Positions 25,543 through 34,345 are shown, numbered from the stretch's first letter. The stretch: 64,000 nucleotides of DNA from an uncultured Dysgonomonas sp. (GCF_934668725.1 NZ_CAKUOF010000018.1:1-64000), one strand, 5' to 3'. Made by a program: numbers and translations. Notes: a model not told the origin generated them from the letters alone.

Positions 25543-25833
25543 ATGACAAATAAAGAATTAATCGCAGAACTGTCTAAAAGGTTAGGGTGGACACAAGCTC
25601 AAACATCAAAGATTATGGATGATGCTGTATCTGTAATTAACACTAATCTGGCTAATTCCGATTCTATAAATATACAGGGCTTTGGATTATTTGAAACGAA
25701 AAGACGTCAGGAACGAATGTCAGTAAACCCTGTCTCAAAACAGCGTTTTCTGGTACCTCCCAAGATTACTCCGGCATTTCGCCCCGGACAAGTTGTGAAA
25801 GATAAATTAAAAAAGTTGTCCGAGAATGAATGA
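25543..25833 (+). CDS. HU family DNA-binding protein
   Basis: HU/IHF proteins bind and bend DNA as dimers. This 96-residue protein has the two N-terminal helices (TNKELIAELSKRLGWTQAQ), the GFGLFETKRR turn and the arm region NPVSKQRFLVPPKITPAFRPG, in which the usual TG/PxT proline tip is altered. It overlaps the start of the next gene by 8 bases, so translation is probably coupled. Because that next gene also begins with an HU-like domain, the two may form heterodimers; this is inference. Confidence 0.93.
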   Translation: MTNKELIAELSKRLGWTQAQTSKIMDDAVSVINTNLANSDSINIQGFGLFETKRRQERMSVNPVSKQRFLVPPKITPAFRPGQVVKDKLKKLSENE

Positions 25834-28003
25834 AAAACTATCACTCCAGGATTTAGTTGATCTTTTATCGAAGAAAGCTAAAATAACTAAAAAAGATGCA
25901 GACGCTTTTTTTAGAGAGCTTTTCCAGTTGATATTAGAACGTATCTTTGATAATGACTTTGTCAAAATTAAGGATTTTGGAACGTTTAAATTGATATCGG
26001 TCAGTAGCAGAGAGAGTGTTAATGTAAATACCGGTGAAAAAATAGAAATCCCATCTCATTATAAATTGAGTTTTATACCGGATAAAGTTCTCAAAAATTT
26101 AGTAAATAAGCCATTCTCCCAATTCGAAACAATTTTGTTAGAAGATGGAGTTGTTTTTGAGGCAACGGTCGATAGCGAAGACGATTTAGATGGGGATGAA
26201 TCTGTTGAAATCGTAGAGGTCGATATAGATAAGAGAAAAAGCGATGCTGATATCGTTAATGAAGCGGAGAAATCTATTGATGATAAACCTGTTTCTTTAA
26301 ATTCCAATAGAAAATTAGAGGTGAAAGAGCAGAATACACAAGATACCGAAAATCCTAAATCGTCGAACTCCAGACCTTCAGTAAATCAGGTTTACCCGAA
26401 GTCATTTGTGTATACTTACACAACTTCTTCGTCGCAAGAGAATACCGGTTCTATTATTTTGACGGTGCCAAAAGACGATTTACAGGTAGGAACTTCCGTT
26501 TCGAAGACCGAGGATCAGACCACTTTACAGGAAGTTCAGGGGAAAAAAGAATTTCCGATAGAGTTGAAGGATCTTCCGGATATATCGGTAATCAATAATG
26601 ATGGTACGTCTGTTGCTATTGATGAGGAAAAGACGGTTTCAGGTGAAAATAAAATAGAAGAAATAATCGTTCCTGAAATTGAAGAAAACGAAAGGTTGAG
26701 TGAGTCAATATTGGAAAGTGAGAAGAAGTCCGAGCAACCTAAAATACCTGTTTTAGAAAATGAAGAGCCTTTAGTGGTTCCTTTGATAAAGAATATTATC
26801 GCTGATGATATTGAATTAGAGTCAGATTTCGAATCAGAGATTGAAACGGAGGAAGATGTAATTATTCCTGTTCCAATTACCGAAAAAGTTGTAAAGGACG
26901 AAGAGGAGCAGGTATTATCTCAAGAAACATCGGTGAAAGTAGTATCTAAGCCGGTATTCTCTAATGAAGACCCCGAGCGCCCTTTATTTCCGGGAGAAGA
27001 TGATGAAGAGATTATTGATGATTTGAGTTTTGTTCCACTTAGTAAGAAGTTTTCAAAAGGAGAATCAGATATCCTTGATGAGGAGCATGGGCATACAGAG
27101 CCTGTGAATAAGCATAGTTTTGCCGGAAATAATAAACCGACAGAGATAAGAAGTGTTTCTTTTTCGGATACTATAGATCCGGTTGATATTCCTTATACCG
27201 ATTATAATAATCACGGAGGAAGTTCGAAATTAAGAAAATGGCTTCCTGTAATATTGTTCTTCTTGGTGATTGTAGGCTTTTTAGCTTATGGACTTGTTAA
27301 AATGTTAAGAAAACCCTATGATTACGAGTATAATTTGGGACGTACAAATTTATCATTGAGCGATACATTGCCATTGGTTGATGAGGTGTCTCCTCAGGTT
27401 CAGACTACAGACGCTTTACTTGATTCAATGAAAAGCGTGCAGCGCGGTCTGGTTGAAGATACCGTGAAGCCTGTAAAGCAGGAGCCGATAGTGGCTATAT
27501 CACAGCAACCGGAAGTGAAAGAAGAGGTAAAAACAGTTGCATCTAATATCGTTGGAGAGGCTGATTCTTTGACTACAGAGCTTATAAACAACGAAAAAAA
27601 CAGTTTTGTTATATCTGATAAACTTAAATTTGTTATCCTTAATAAAGGAGAATATCATTTACAGAAATATGCAGATGAAAATAAAAAAGAGATAATAGGT
27701 GCGTTACCTTCTCAAGCCGTTAAAGTTGATGGCAATACGAATAAGGTCTCAAAACCCCAATATTCGACTATCAGAAGAGGAACAACATTGAGGACGATGG
27801 CTGCAACTTATTATGGAAGTCCCGATTACTGGGTTTATATTTATCAGGCAAATAAAAATAATATAGCTAATCCGAACAATGTACCTATAGGTACTAGGTT
27901 GCTTATACCATCCTTATCGGATTACGGTGTCTTTAACCCTAAAGATGCAAAAGCAATAGAAACCGCAAAAAGCCTTGAAGCTAAGATTCTAAAAAAAAGA
28001 TGA
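25826..28003 (+). CDS. Membrane-spanning HU-domain/LysM-domain fusion protein
   Basis: This 725-residue protein has an N-terminal HU-like domain (about 1-95, with IKDFGTFKLISVSSRESVNVNTGEKI). A long acidic, Pro/Glu/Asp-rich disordered region follows (about 110-465), then one membrane helix (about 470-492, WLPVILFFLVIVGFLAYGLV), a periplasmic linker and a C-terminal LysM domain (about 645-697, IRRGTTLRTMAATYYGSPDYW, with IANPNNVPIGTRLLIP). The likely layout is HU in the cytoplasm and LysM on peptidoglycan, which suggests a nucleoid-to-wall tether. This function is inferred, not known to me. It is translationally linked to the HU gene before it and ended by a strong terminator. Confidence 0.88.
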   Translation: MNEKLSLQDLVDLLSKKAKITKKDADAFFRELFQLILERIFDNDFVKIKDFGTFKLISVSSRESVNVNTGEKIEIPSHYKLSFIPDKVLKNLVNKPFSQFETILLEDGVVFEATVDSEDDLDGDESVEIVEVDIDKRKSDADIVNEAEKSIDDKPVSLNSNRKLEVKEQNTQDTENPKSSNSRPSVNQVYPKSFVYTYTTSSSQENTGSIILTVPKDDLQVGTSVSKTEDQTTLQEVQGKKEFPIELKDLPDISVINNDGTSVAIDEEKTVSGENKIEEIIVPEIEENERLSESILESEKKSEQPKIPVLENEEPLVVPLIKNIIADDIELESDFESEIETEEDVIIPVPITEKVVKDEEEQVLSQETSVKVVSKPVFSNEDPERPLFPGEDDEEIIDDLSFVPLSKKFSKGESDILDEEHGHTEPVNKHSFAGNNKPTEIRSVSFSDTIDPVDIPYTDYNNHGGSSKLRKWLPVILFFLVIVGFLAYGLVKMLRKPYDYEYNLGRTNLSLSDTLPLVDEVSPQVQTTDALLDSMKSVQRGLVEDTVKPVKQEPIVAISQQPEVKEEVKTVASNIVGEADSLTTELINNEKNSFVISDKLKFVILNKGEYHLQKYADENKKEIIGALPSQAVKVDGNTNKVSKPQYSTIRRGTTLRTMAATYYGSPDYWVYIYQANKNNIANPNNVPIGTRLLIPSLSDYGVFNPKDAKAIETAKSLEAKILKKR

Positions 28004-28080
28004 AGGGGCAATCTCATTATCAATTATAACTATAGTTGATATTAACGCCCATGAGATAAGGAATACGGTGTAATACCTTA

Positions 28081-28121
28081 AAAAAGAATAGCAGATACCA
28101 GTATCTGCTATTCTTTTTTTA
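28081..28121 (+). terminator. Rho-independent terminator after the HU-LysM gene
   Basis: An 18-bp near-perfect stem (AAAAAGAATAGCAGATAC with its complement) has a two-base CA centre and ends in T7. It is the strongest hairpin in this block and also partly works on the opposite strand. Confidence 0.93.
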
Positions 28122-28221
28122 TATTTATATTATAAAATACGTACAATAATTTGTAATTTTACAAGCTCGTGGATTTGTGTTGGTAACATAGTGCATTCAC
28201 GGTTTTTGCTAAAACATAAAA

Positions 28222-28236
28222 AAGGTTTGAGACCTT
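28222..28236 (+). repeat. Short palindrome in the lysS leader
   Basis: AAGGTTTGAGACCTT, preceded by an A run, lies 16 bases before the lysS ATG. It is nearly the reverse complement of the copy after gpsA at 31081. Confidence 0.75.
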
Positions 28237-28252
28237 AAAAGAATATAAGATA

Positions 28253-29983
28253 ATGAGTATCCTAGAATTAAGTGAACAAGAAATTTTTCGAAGAAAAAGT
28301 CTGGACGAAATGCGTCAATTGGGTATAGATCCCTATCCTGCTGCGTTGTATGAAACAAATGCATATTCGGTTGAAATAAAAGACAACTTTAAAAATGATG
28401 CCGAACGTCTTCAGGTGTCAATTGCCGGTCGTATAATGAGCCGTCGTATTGCCGGAAAAGCTGCTTTTGTAGATCTTCAGGACTCTGAAGGACGTATTCA
28501 GTTGTATATCACAAGGGATGATATTTGTCCTGATGAGAATAAAGACCTGTATAACGTAGTTTTCAAAAAACTTTTGGATATAGGTGACTTTATCGGAGTA
28601 ACGGGATATGTATTCCGTACCCAGATGGGCGAAATATCTGTTCATGTCGAAACTCTTACCGTATTATCTAAATCGCTTCGTCCTTTACCTGTAGTTAAGG
28701 TAAAAGACGGCGTAACTTATGATGGATTTACCGATCCCGAAATGCGCTACCGTCAACGTTATGTAGACTTAATAGTGAATGAGGGAGTAAAAGATATCTT
28801 TTTAAAGCGCACTAAAGTATTTAATTCGATGCGTAACCTGTTTAATGAAAAAGGTTATATTGAAGTTGATACACCTGTGTTGCAAAGTATACCCGGAGGA
28901 GCATCCGCTCGTCCGTTTATAACTCATCATAATGCCCTTAATATCCCTCTTTATTTGAGAATAGCCAATGAGTTGTATTTGAAACGTATGATTGTTGGTG
29001 GATTTGATGGTGTGTATGAATTTTCCCGGAACTTCCGCAACGAAGGTATGGATCGCACGCATAATCCCGAATTTACTGTAATGGAAATCTATGTAGCCTA
29101 CAAAGACTATATCTGGATGATGGAATTTACAGAGCAAATGATCGAGAAGGTTTGTTTGGATGTATTGGGTACTACAGAAGTACAAGTAGGGAATAATTTG
29201 ATTAATTTTAAAGCCCCTTACAAACGTGTAACGATGATTGATGCTATAAAAGATCATACCGGAATTGATATCAATGGTATGAACGAGGAGCAACTTCGCG
29301 AAGTTTGCAAGCAACTTGGTGTTGATCAGGATGAAACAATGGGTAAGGGTAAACTTATCGACGAAATATTTGGAGAAAAATGTGAGGGGAAATACATTCA
29401 ACCTACATTTATAACCGATTATCCGATCGAGATGTCACCTTTATGTAAACGTCATAGAACGAATCCCGAACTGACAGAGCGTTTCGAATTGATGGTTAAT
29501 GGTAAAGAATTGGCAAATGCTTATTCTGAATTAAATGATCCTATTGACCAACGTAACCGCTTTGAAGAACAATTACAACTTTCCGCAAAAGGAGATGATG
29601 AAGCGATGTTTATCGATCAGGATTTCCTTCGTGCATTAGAGTATGGTATGCCTCCTACATCGGGAATGGGTATAGGTATGGATCGTTTGGTAATGTTATT
29701 GACAGGGCAAACTTCTATTCAGGAAGTATTATTATTTCCACAGATGAGACCCGAAAAAGTAGTAAAGAAAGATGCTGCAACAAAATACATCGAAGTCGGT
29801 ATTCCCGAAGAATGGGTGTCAGCTATACAAAAAGCTGGCTATTTAACTGTTGAAGATCTTGTTGAGGCCAATCCTAATAAATTACGCCAGGAGTTGTGCG
29901 AATTGAATAAAAAGCATAAACTCGGACTAGCTAATCCAAAAGATGAAGAGGTGCAAGCATGGGTTAACAATGCTAAAAAATAA
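28253..29983 (+). CDS. lysS: Lysyl-tRNA synthetase, class II
   Basis: LysRS charges tRNA-Lys. The 576-residue protein has an N-terminal OB-fold anticodon domain (VSIAGRIMSRRIAGKAAFVDLQD) and the class II core with motif 2 FRNEGMDRTHNPEFTVME and motif 3 GMGIGMDRLVMLLTG. It is about 70 residues longer than the usual 500 because of a C-terminal extension (about 503-576) with helix-hairpin-helix-like GYLTVEDLVEANPNKL, a form I associate with Bacteroidota. The start of the lysS-gpsA-pgi-rlmN run has an AAGGTTTGAGACCTT palindrome before it and AAGGTCGTAGACCTA on the stop codon. Confidence 0.98.
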   Translation: MSILELSEQEIFRRKSLDEMRQLGIDPYPAALYETNAYSVEIKDNFKNDAERLQVSIAGRIMSRRIAGKAAFVDLQDSEGRIQLYITRDDICPDENKDLYNVVFKKLLDIGDFIGVTGYVFRTQMGEISVHVETLTVLSKSLRPLPVVKVKDGVTYDGFTDPEMRYRQRYVDLIVNEGVKDIFLKRTKVFNSMRNLFNEKGYIEVDTPVLQSIPGGASARPFITHHNALNIPLYLRIANELYLKRMIVGGFDGVYEFSRNFRNEGMDRTHNPEFTVMEIYVAYKDYIWMMEFTEQMIEKVCLDVLGTTEVQVGNNLINFKAPYKRVTMIDAIKDHTGIDINGMNEEQLREVCKQLGVDQDETMGKGKLIDEIFGEKCEGKYIQPTFITDYPIEMSPLCKRHRTNPELTERFELMVNGKELANAYSELNDPIDQRNRFEEQLQLSAKGDDEAMFIDQDFLRALEYGMPPTSGMGIGMDRLVMLLTGQTSIQEVLLFPQMRPEKVVKKDAATKYIEVGIPEEWVSAIQKAGYLTVEDLVEANPNKLRQELCELNKKHKLGLANPKDEEVQAWVNNAKK

Positions 29984-29996
29984 GGTCGTAGACCTA
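29982..29996 (+). repeat. Short palindrome on the lysS stop codon
   Basis: AAGGTCGTAGACCTA begins within the TAA stop and is followed by TTTG. A second hairpin, CTTTGGCT/AGCCAAAG at 30004-30027, follows without a T run. Confidence 0.75.
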
Positions 29997-30083
29997 TTTG
30001 TATCTTTGGCTGATTTAGTAGCCAAAGTTAGTTATGACTTAGTTGAAAATTAAGTCGGAATTGTTTAACATGAATAAAAACCG

Positions 30084-31082
30084 ATGAAATATCCGGGAAG
30101 AATAGCCATAATAGGTGGAGGCACATGGGCAACAGCCCTGGCTAAAATAGTATTGACACAGGAAACGCACATCAACTGGTATATGCGTCGTCCTGAACAA
30201 ATTGAGGATTTTATAAAAGTAGGACACAATCCTTCTTACTTGTCTAATGTACCATTTAACTTAGATCGAATTTCTTTTTTCTCAGATATAAATGAGGTGG
30301 TGGCGAATTCCGATACACTGATCTTTGCTGTACCTTCTCCATTTCTAAAAACTCATCTGGAGAAACTGAATATATCGATAAGTGACAAATTTATTATCTC
30401 TGCCATTAAAGGGATTATCCCCCCTGAAAATCTTTTGGTAACAGATTATCTTACTAAAGAATATGGAGTCCCATCAGATAAAATAGCTATAGTAGCAGGT
30501 CCTTGTCATGCAGAAGAAATCGCTCTCGAGCGTTTGACATATCCTACCATTGCATGTACAGATCAGGCGATGGCAACAGCTGTTGCCCGCATATTTACGA
30601 ATCGATTTGTAAAAGCATCTACTTCGATAGATGTCAATGGTATAGAACTTGCTGCTGTTTTAAAAAATGTATATGCTATAGCTGCGGGTATTTGCCATGG
30701 ATTGAAATATGGAGATAATTTTCAAGCTGTATTAGTGTCAAACGCAGTGCAGGAGATGGAGAAATTTATGGAAGTAGTTTCTCCTATCAAACGAAAAATC
30801 TTTGAATCTGCTTATATCGGAGATCTATTGGTTACATCATATTCGAGCTTTAGCCGTAACAGAACATTTGGATCGATGATAGGTAAAGGATATTCCGTGA
30901 AAGCAGCTCAGATAGAAATGGAAATGGTAGCCGAAGGGTATTATGGTACAAAATGTATAATGGAAATGAATGCAGATTATTGTATAAGCATTCCTATTGT
31001 TGAGACTGTTTATCGCATTCTCTATGAGAAAATTCCTGCACGTATAGAAATTAAACGTTTAAGAGAAGAAGTATTAAAATAA
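30084..31082 (+). CDS. gpsA: Glycerol-3-phosphate dehydrogenase [NAD(P)+]
   Basis: GpsA reduces dihydroxyacetone phosphate to sn-glycerol 3-phosphate for phospholipid synthesis. The 332-residue protein has the Rossmann motif IIGGGTWATALAKI (residues 9-22), AGPCHAEEIA and the catalytic-lysine strand AAVLKNVYAIAAGICHGLKYGDN. Length is normal. A five-codon frame (MNKNR) at 30070-30087 ends in a TGA that overlaps the gpsA ATG as ATGA, perhaps coupling translation. Its stop codon starts an AAGGCCTCAAACCTT palindrome. Confidence 0.97.
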   Translation: MKYPGRIAIIGGGTWATALAKIVLTQETHINWYMRRPEQIEDFIKVGHNPSYLSNVPFNLDRISFFSDINEVVANSDTLIFAVPSPFLKTHLEKLNISISDKFIISAIKGIIPPENLLVTDYLTKEYGVPSDKIAIVAGPCHAEEIALERLTYPTIACTDQAMATAVARIFTNRFVKASTSIDVNGIELAAVLKNVYAIAAGICHGLKYGDNFQAVLVSNAVQEMEKFMEVVSPIKRKIFESAYIGDLLVTSYSSFSRNRTFGSMIGKGYSVKAAQIEMEMVAEGYYGTKCIMEMNADYCISIPIVETVYRILYEKIPARIEIKRLREEVLK

Positions 31083-31095
31083 GGCCTCAAACCTT
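31081..31095 (+). repeat. Short palindrome on the gpsA stop codon
   Basis: AAGGCCTCAAACCTT overlaps the TAA stop and is followed by TTATT. Its reverse complement differs from the lysS leader copy (28222) by one base. Confidence 0.7.
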
Positions 31096-31186
31096 TTATT
31101 GCTTTGGTCAGTTAAATGGCAATCTGGAGGTTACTTAGATAAAGTAGTAAATAGTTGCGAGTAAACCGATAAATAAAATTAGAGAG

Positions 31187-32533
31187 ATGGAAAAAGTTAT
31201 AAGTTTAAATGTTGATAAAGTATTTTCTTTTGTAAGCAAGTCGGAAATAGAGGCTGGTGCAGCTTTGGCGAAACAATGCAATGAAACTTTACACAAAGGT
31301 TCGGGCAAAGGTAACGATTTCCTGGGTTGGTTAAATCTGCCTTCATCTATTACGGATGCTGACCTGAAAGATATTGCAAGTACAGCTCAGGTATTGAGAA
31401 GCAAATGTGAAGTTGTAGTTGTAGTAGGTATCGGAGGTAGTTACTTAGGTGCTAAATCGGTGATTGAAGCCCTATCGAACTCTTTCGACTGGTTACAAAA
31501 AGATCGTAAAAATCCGGTGTTAGTATATGCCGGTCAAAATATCGGAGAAGATTATCTATCGGAACTTATCGCCTATTTGGCTGATAAATCGTTCGGTATT
31601 ATCAATATATCAAAATCGGGAACAACAACAGAGCCTGCTCTGTCGTTTCGTATCTTGAAAGGAGAACTAGAGAAAAAGGTAGGAAAAGCAGAAGCTCAAA
31701 GCCGCATCGTAGCAATTACAGATGCAGCAAGAGGTGCTTTGCATACACTAGCTAAAAAAGAAGGCTATAAAATGTATGTAATTCCAGATAATGTAGGAGG
31801 GCGTTTTTCAGTACTTACTCCTGTAGGGTTGCTTCCTATTGCTGTTGCCGGATTCGATATCCAAAAGCTGGTACAAGGCGCAGCTTTTATGGAAAAGAAT
31901 ACAACACCGGATGTACCATTCGAAAAAAATCTTGCTGAACAGTATGCTGTTACTCGTAACGAGTTGTACAAAAAAGGCAAGAAAATAGAAATACTTGCCA
32001 ACTACAATCCTAAACTTCACTTCTTTGCAGAATGGTGGAAACAATTGTACGGAGAAAGCGAAGGTAAAGAAAACAAAGGTATCTTTAATGCTGCTGTAGA
32101 CTTTACAACCGACCTTCACTCAATGGGGCAATGGATCCAGGAAGGCGAACGTTCTATCTTCGAAACAGTTCTTTCTGTAGCAAATCCTCACAATACAGTT
32201 CTCGTACCTAAAGACGAAGAAGATTTGGATGGATTGAACTTTTTAGTTGGTAAACGTGTTGATTTCGTGAATAAAATGGCGGAATTAGGTACTCAGTTAG
32301 CTCACGTTGACGGAGGCGTTCCAAACATCAAGATTGAGATTCCTGAGTTAAGCGAATATTATCTAGGACAACTAATATACTTCTTTGAGAAAGCATGTGG
32401 TATCAGCGGTTATATTTTAGGTGTAAATCCTTTCGATCAACCGGGTGTAGAAGCTTATAAAAAGAATATGTTTGCCCTATTAAATAAACCGGGTTTTGAG
32501 AAAGACCACGAAGAAATACAAAAGCGTTTATAA
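31187..32533 (+). CDS. pgi: Glucose-6-phosphate isomerase
   Basis: Pgi interconverts glucose 6-phosphate and fructose 6-phosphate in glycolysis. At 448 residues it is the shorter bacterial type. Visible motifs are VGIGGSYLGAKSVIEAL, the sugar-phosphate site SKSGTTTEPALSFR, the catalytic Glu in LYGESEGKENKGIF and the C-terminal QPGVEAYKKNMF with the active-site lysine. It follows gpsA and precedes rlmN. Its stop codon runs into AAGGTCGTTGACCTTTTT, which could act as a weak terminator or processing site. Confidence 0.98.
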   Translation: MEKVISLNVDKVFSFVSKSEIEAGAALAKQCNETLHKGSGKGNDFLGWLNLPSSITDADLKDIASTAQVLRSKCEVVVVVGIGGSYLGAKSVIEALSNSFDWLQKDRKNPVLVYAGQNIGEDYLSELIAYLADKSFGIINISKSGTTTEPALSFRILKGELEKKVGKAEAQSRIVAITDAARGALHTLAKKEGYKMYVIPDNVGGRFSVLTPVGLLPIAVAGFDIQKLVQGAAFMEKNTTPDVPFEKNLAEQYAVTRNELYKKGKKIEILANYNPKLHFFAEWWKQLYGESEGKENKGIFNAAVDFTTDLHSMGQWIQEGERSIFETVLSVANPHNTVLVPKDEEDLDGLNFLVGKRVDFVNKMAELGTQLAHVDGGVPNIKIEIPELSEYYLGQLIYFFEKACGISGYILGVNPFDQPGVEAYKKNMFALLNKPGFEKDHEEIQKRL

Positions 32534-32547
32534 AGGTCGTTGACCTT
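32533..32547 (+). repeat. Short palindrome on the pgi stop codon
   Basis: AAGGTCGTTGACCTT is followed by TTTG, the most terminator-like member of the family: a 6-bp stem with a T run. Confidence 0.75.
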
Positions 32548-32562
32548 TTTGTTTCTAAATTG

Positions 32563-32616
32563 CAGGAGTAAATCTATGCATTTATCTGTTTAGATAGTAT
32601 ACAATTTTTACTCCTG
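32563..32616 (+). promoter_or_regulatory. Long hairpin in the rlmN leader
   Basis: CAGGAGTAAAT at 32563-32573 pairs with ATTTTTACTCCTG ending at 32616 around a loop of about 30 bases, 34 bases before the rlmN start. No T run follows, so a leader structure or processing site is more likely than a terminator. Confidence 0.5.
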
Positions 32617-32650
32617 TAAATAGAAATACTAAATTACTTAAGAGTACAGA

Positions 32651-33676
32651 ATGATAGAGAAAAAACACCTATTGGGACTAACTTTAGATGAACTGAAAGA
32701 TGTTGCATTAGAGTGTGGATTGCCTAAATTTGCTGCCAAACAAATGGCAGATTGGCTATATAAAAAAAGAGTACTGTCGATAGATGAAATGACAAATCTA
32801 TCGTTGGCTAATAGAAACTTATTATCGGAGAAATACGATGTAGGACGTTCTTTACCTGTCGACGATCAACGTTCGATAGATGGTACGGTTAAATATCTGT
32901 TTAAAACAGATGCAGGGAAATTTATCGAATCGGTAATGATTCCCGAAGATGAGAGAGCCACTTTATGTGTGTCGTCTCAGGTTGGTTGTAAGATGAATTG
33001 CCTGTTCTGTATGACAGGGAAGCAGGGCTTTAATGGAAATTTATCTGCCAACGAAATTCTAAATCAGGTATGTTCGATAGATGAATCGGATGATCTTACC
33101 AATATCGTATTTATGGGTATGGGTGAGCCACTGGATAACTACGAACAGTTGAAAAAAACATTGGATATAATGACTTCGGACTATGGTTTTGCATGGAGCC
33201 CGAAGCGTATTACTGTTTCTACTACAGGGGTGACCCCCAAGTTGAAACGTTTTTTAGATGAAACTAATGCTCATTTGGCTGTAAGTTTACATACACCGAT
33301 AAAAGAGCAACGGTTATCTATAATGCCTGCGGAGAAAGCATTCCCTTTATCGGGAGTTCTCGATCTGCTTAAAGAATATGATTGGTCAAAACAAAGACGT
33401 TTGTCTTTCGAATATATAATGTTTAAAGATTTTAATGATTCTATAGCACATGCTAAAGAATTGTTTAAAATATTGAATGGACTGGATTGTCGGGTCAATT
33501 TGATTCGATTTCATGCTATCCCTAATGTAGACCTTGTTACATCAAGCAATGAAACAATGATACAATTCAGGGATTTTTTGACCCGTAAGGGTTTGATGTG
33601 TACGATACGCTCGTCAAGAGGCGAAGATATTTTTGCAGCTTGCGGGATGTTGTCAACTGAGAAAAGTAAGAAATAA
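32651..33676 (+). CDS. rlmN: Dual-specificity 23S rRNA/tRNA methyltransferase RlmN
   Basis: RlmN is a radical SAM enzyme that methylates C2 of A2503 in 23S rRNA and A37 in some tRNAs. The 341-residue protein has the cluster motif CKMNCLFC (C113, C117, C120), the upstream C106 in ATLCVSSQ, and the C-terminal methyl-carrying cysteine C331 in DIFAACGML. GFSG-like MTGKQGF and MGMGEPLDNY are also typical. It lacks the Cfr-specific features I know, so resistance activity is not suggested. The unknown gene follows after 12 bases. Confidence 0.97.
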   Translation: MIEKKHLLGLTLDELKDVALECGLPKFAAKQMADWLYKKRVLSIDEMTNLSLANRNLLSEKYDVGRSLPVDDQRSIDGTVKYLFKTDAGKFIESVMIPEDERATLCVSSQVGCKMNCLFCMTGKQGFNGNLSANEILNQVCSIDESDDLTNIVFMGMGEPLDNYEQLKKTLDIMTSDYGFAWSPKRITVSTTGVTPKLKRFLDETNAHLAVSLHTPIKEQRLSIMPAEKAFPLSGVLDLLKEYDWSKQRRLSFEYIMFKDFNDSIAHAKELFKILNGLDCRVNLIRFHAIPNVDLVTSSNETMIQFRDFLTRKGLMCTIRSSRGEDIFAACGMLSTEKSKK

Positions 33677-33688
33677 AAGGAGGTCGTT

Positions 33689-34345
33689 ATGAGTAAACAC
33701 CCACATATAACTTTTACAAATATTTCTGATGGAAAAGGTACGTTTGATAAAGAGTTTCAAACAACATTCCCTACATTAAATAAACTTCTGTCGAAAGCCA
33801 GTTGGATTGATTTTACAATAAACAGTAATCAGGTTTATCGTCAATATGTTTGGACGGATAAACACGGTCATACTTCGGGATGGCTATGCCATATGGAGCA
33901 TTGTGTTCCCAGAGGGCGTAACATAATACAAGAGCATGCTTTATTTTCGAAGAATGTAGGTACTATTGTTCAATGTTGGATTGGAGGTCATCGAAATATT
34001 GACACTTTCCTGACTAATAATGAGCATACTTTTACTTTAAAAGATGCTGTCATAGGTATTGGCGGTTGGGAAGAAAATTATATTGCTGCATGCAAATCGG
34101 AAGGTGTTGAACCTTTGGATGTAAAGGAATTTGTGACTTTTGCTCTTGAGGCAAATGGAAATACAACTTTCTATAATAGCAATACTAAAGAAGTATTCTT
34201 TTTTGCACACGATGGTTATTCGCCTATTGATATTTCGAAAGTAAAAGGACAACCCGAATATACCATTCATAAATTTGATGCGGTGGATACATTTACCGAC
34301 TATGCCGAGCAATTGGCTCATCAATGGGAAAAGGTAATCAAATAG
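33689..34345 (+). CDS. Unknown 218-residue protein, SUKH-like C-terminal part
   Basis: I do not recognise this cytoplasmic protein with confidence. No signal peptide or membrane helix is visible. The second half (LDVKEFVTFALEANGNTTFYNSNTKEVFFFAHDGYSPIDISKVKG) has the look of SMI1/KNR4 (SUKH) proteins, a fold used in toxin immunity and other roles, but this is weak. The translation start has AAAAGGAGG five bases before ATG, a near-perfect Shine-Dalgarno that is very rare in this phylum, followed by GTCGTT. It is tightly linked to rlmN and stands before pdxA. Confidence 0.7.
   Translation: MSKHPHITFTNISDGKGTFDKEFQTTFPTLNKLLSKASWIDFTINSNQVYRQYVWTDKHGHTSGWLCHMEHCVPRGRNIIQEHALFSKNVGTIVQCWIGGHRNIDTFLTNNEHTFTLKDAVIGIGGWEENYIAACKSEGVEPLDVKEFVTFALEANGNTTFYNSNTKEVFFFAHDGYSPIDISKVKGQPEYTIHKFDAVDTFTDYAEQLAHQWEKVIK

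Noticed and set aside
28802..29401. 199-residue open frame on the minus strand opposite lysS
   Set aside because: It lies wholly inside lysS, has a composition typical of a shadow frame (many His, Tyr, Ile) and no initiation context or family.
30004..30027. CTTTGGCT/AGCCAAAG hairpin after lysS as terminator
   Set aside because: There is no T run and gpsA follows on the same strand, so termination cannot be claimed. The stem is noted under the lysS stop palindrome.
32651..33676. Cfr-type resistance methyltransferase instead of RlmN
   Set aside because: Sequence length, the SSQVGCKMNCLFC context and the housekeeping position fit RlmN, and I see no Cfr-specific feature.
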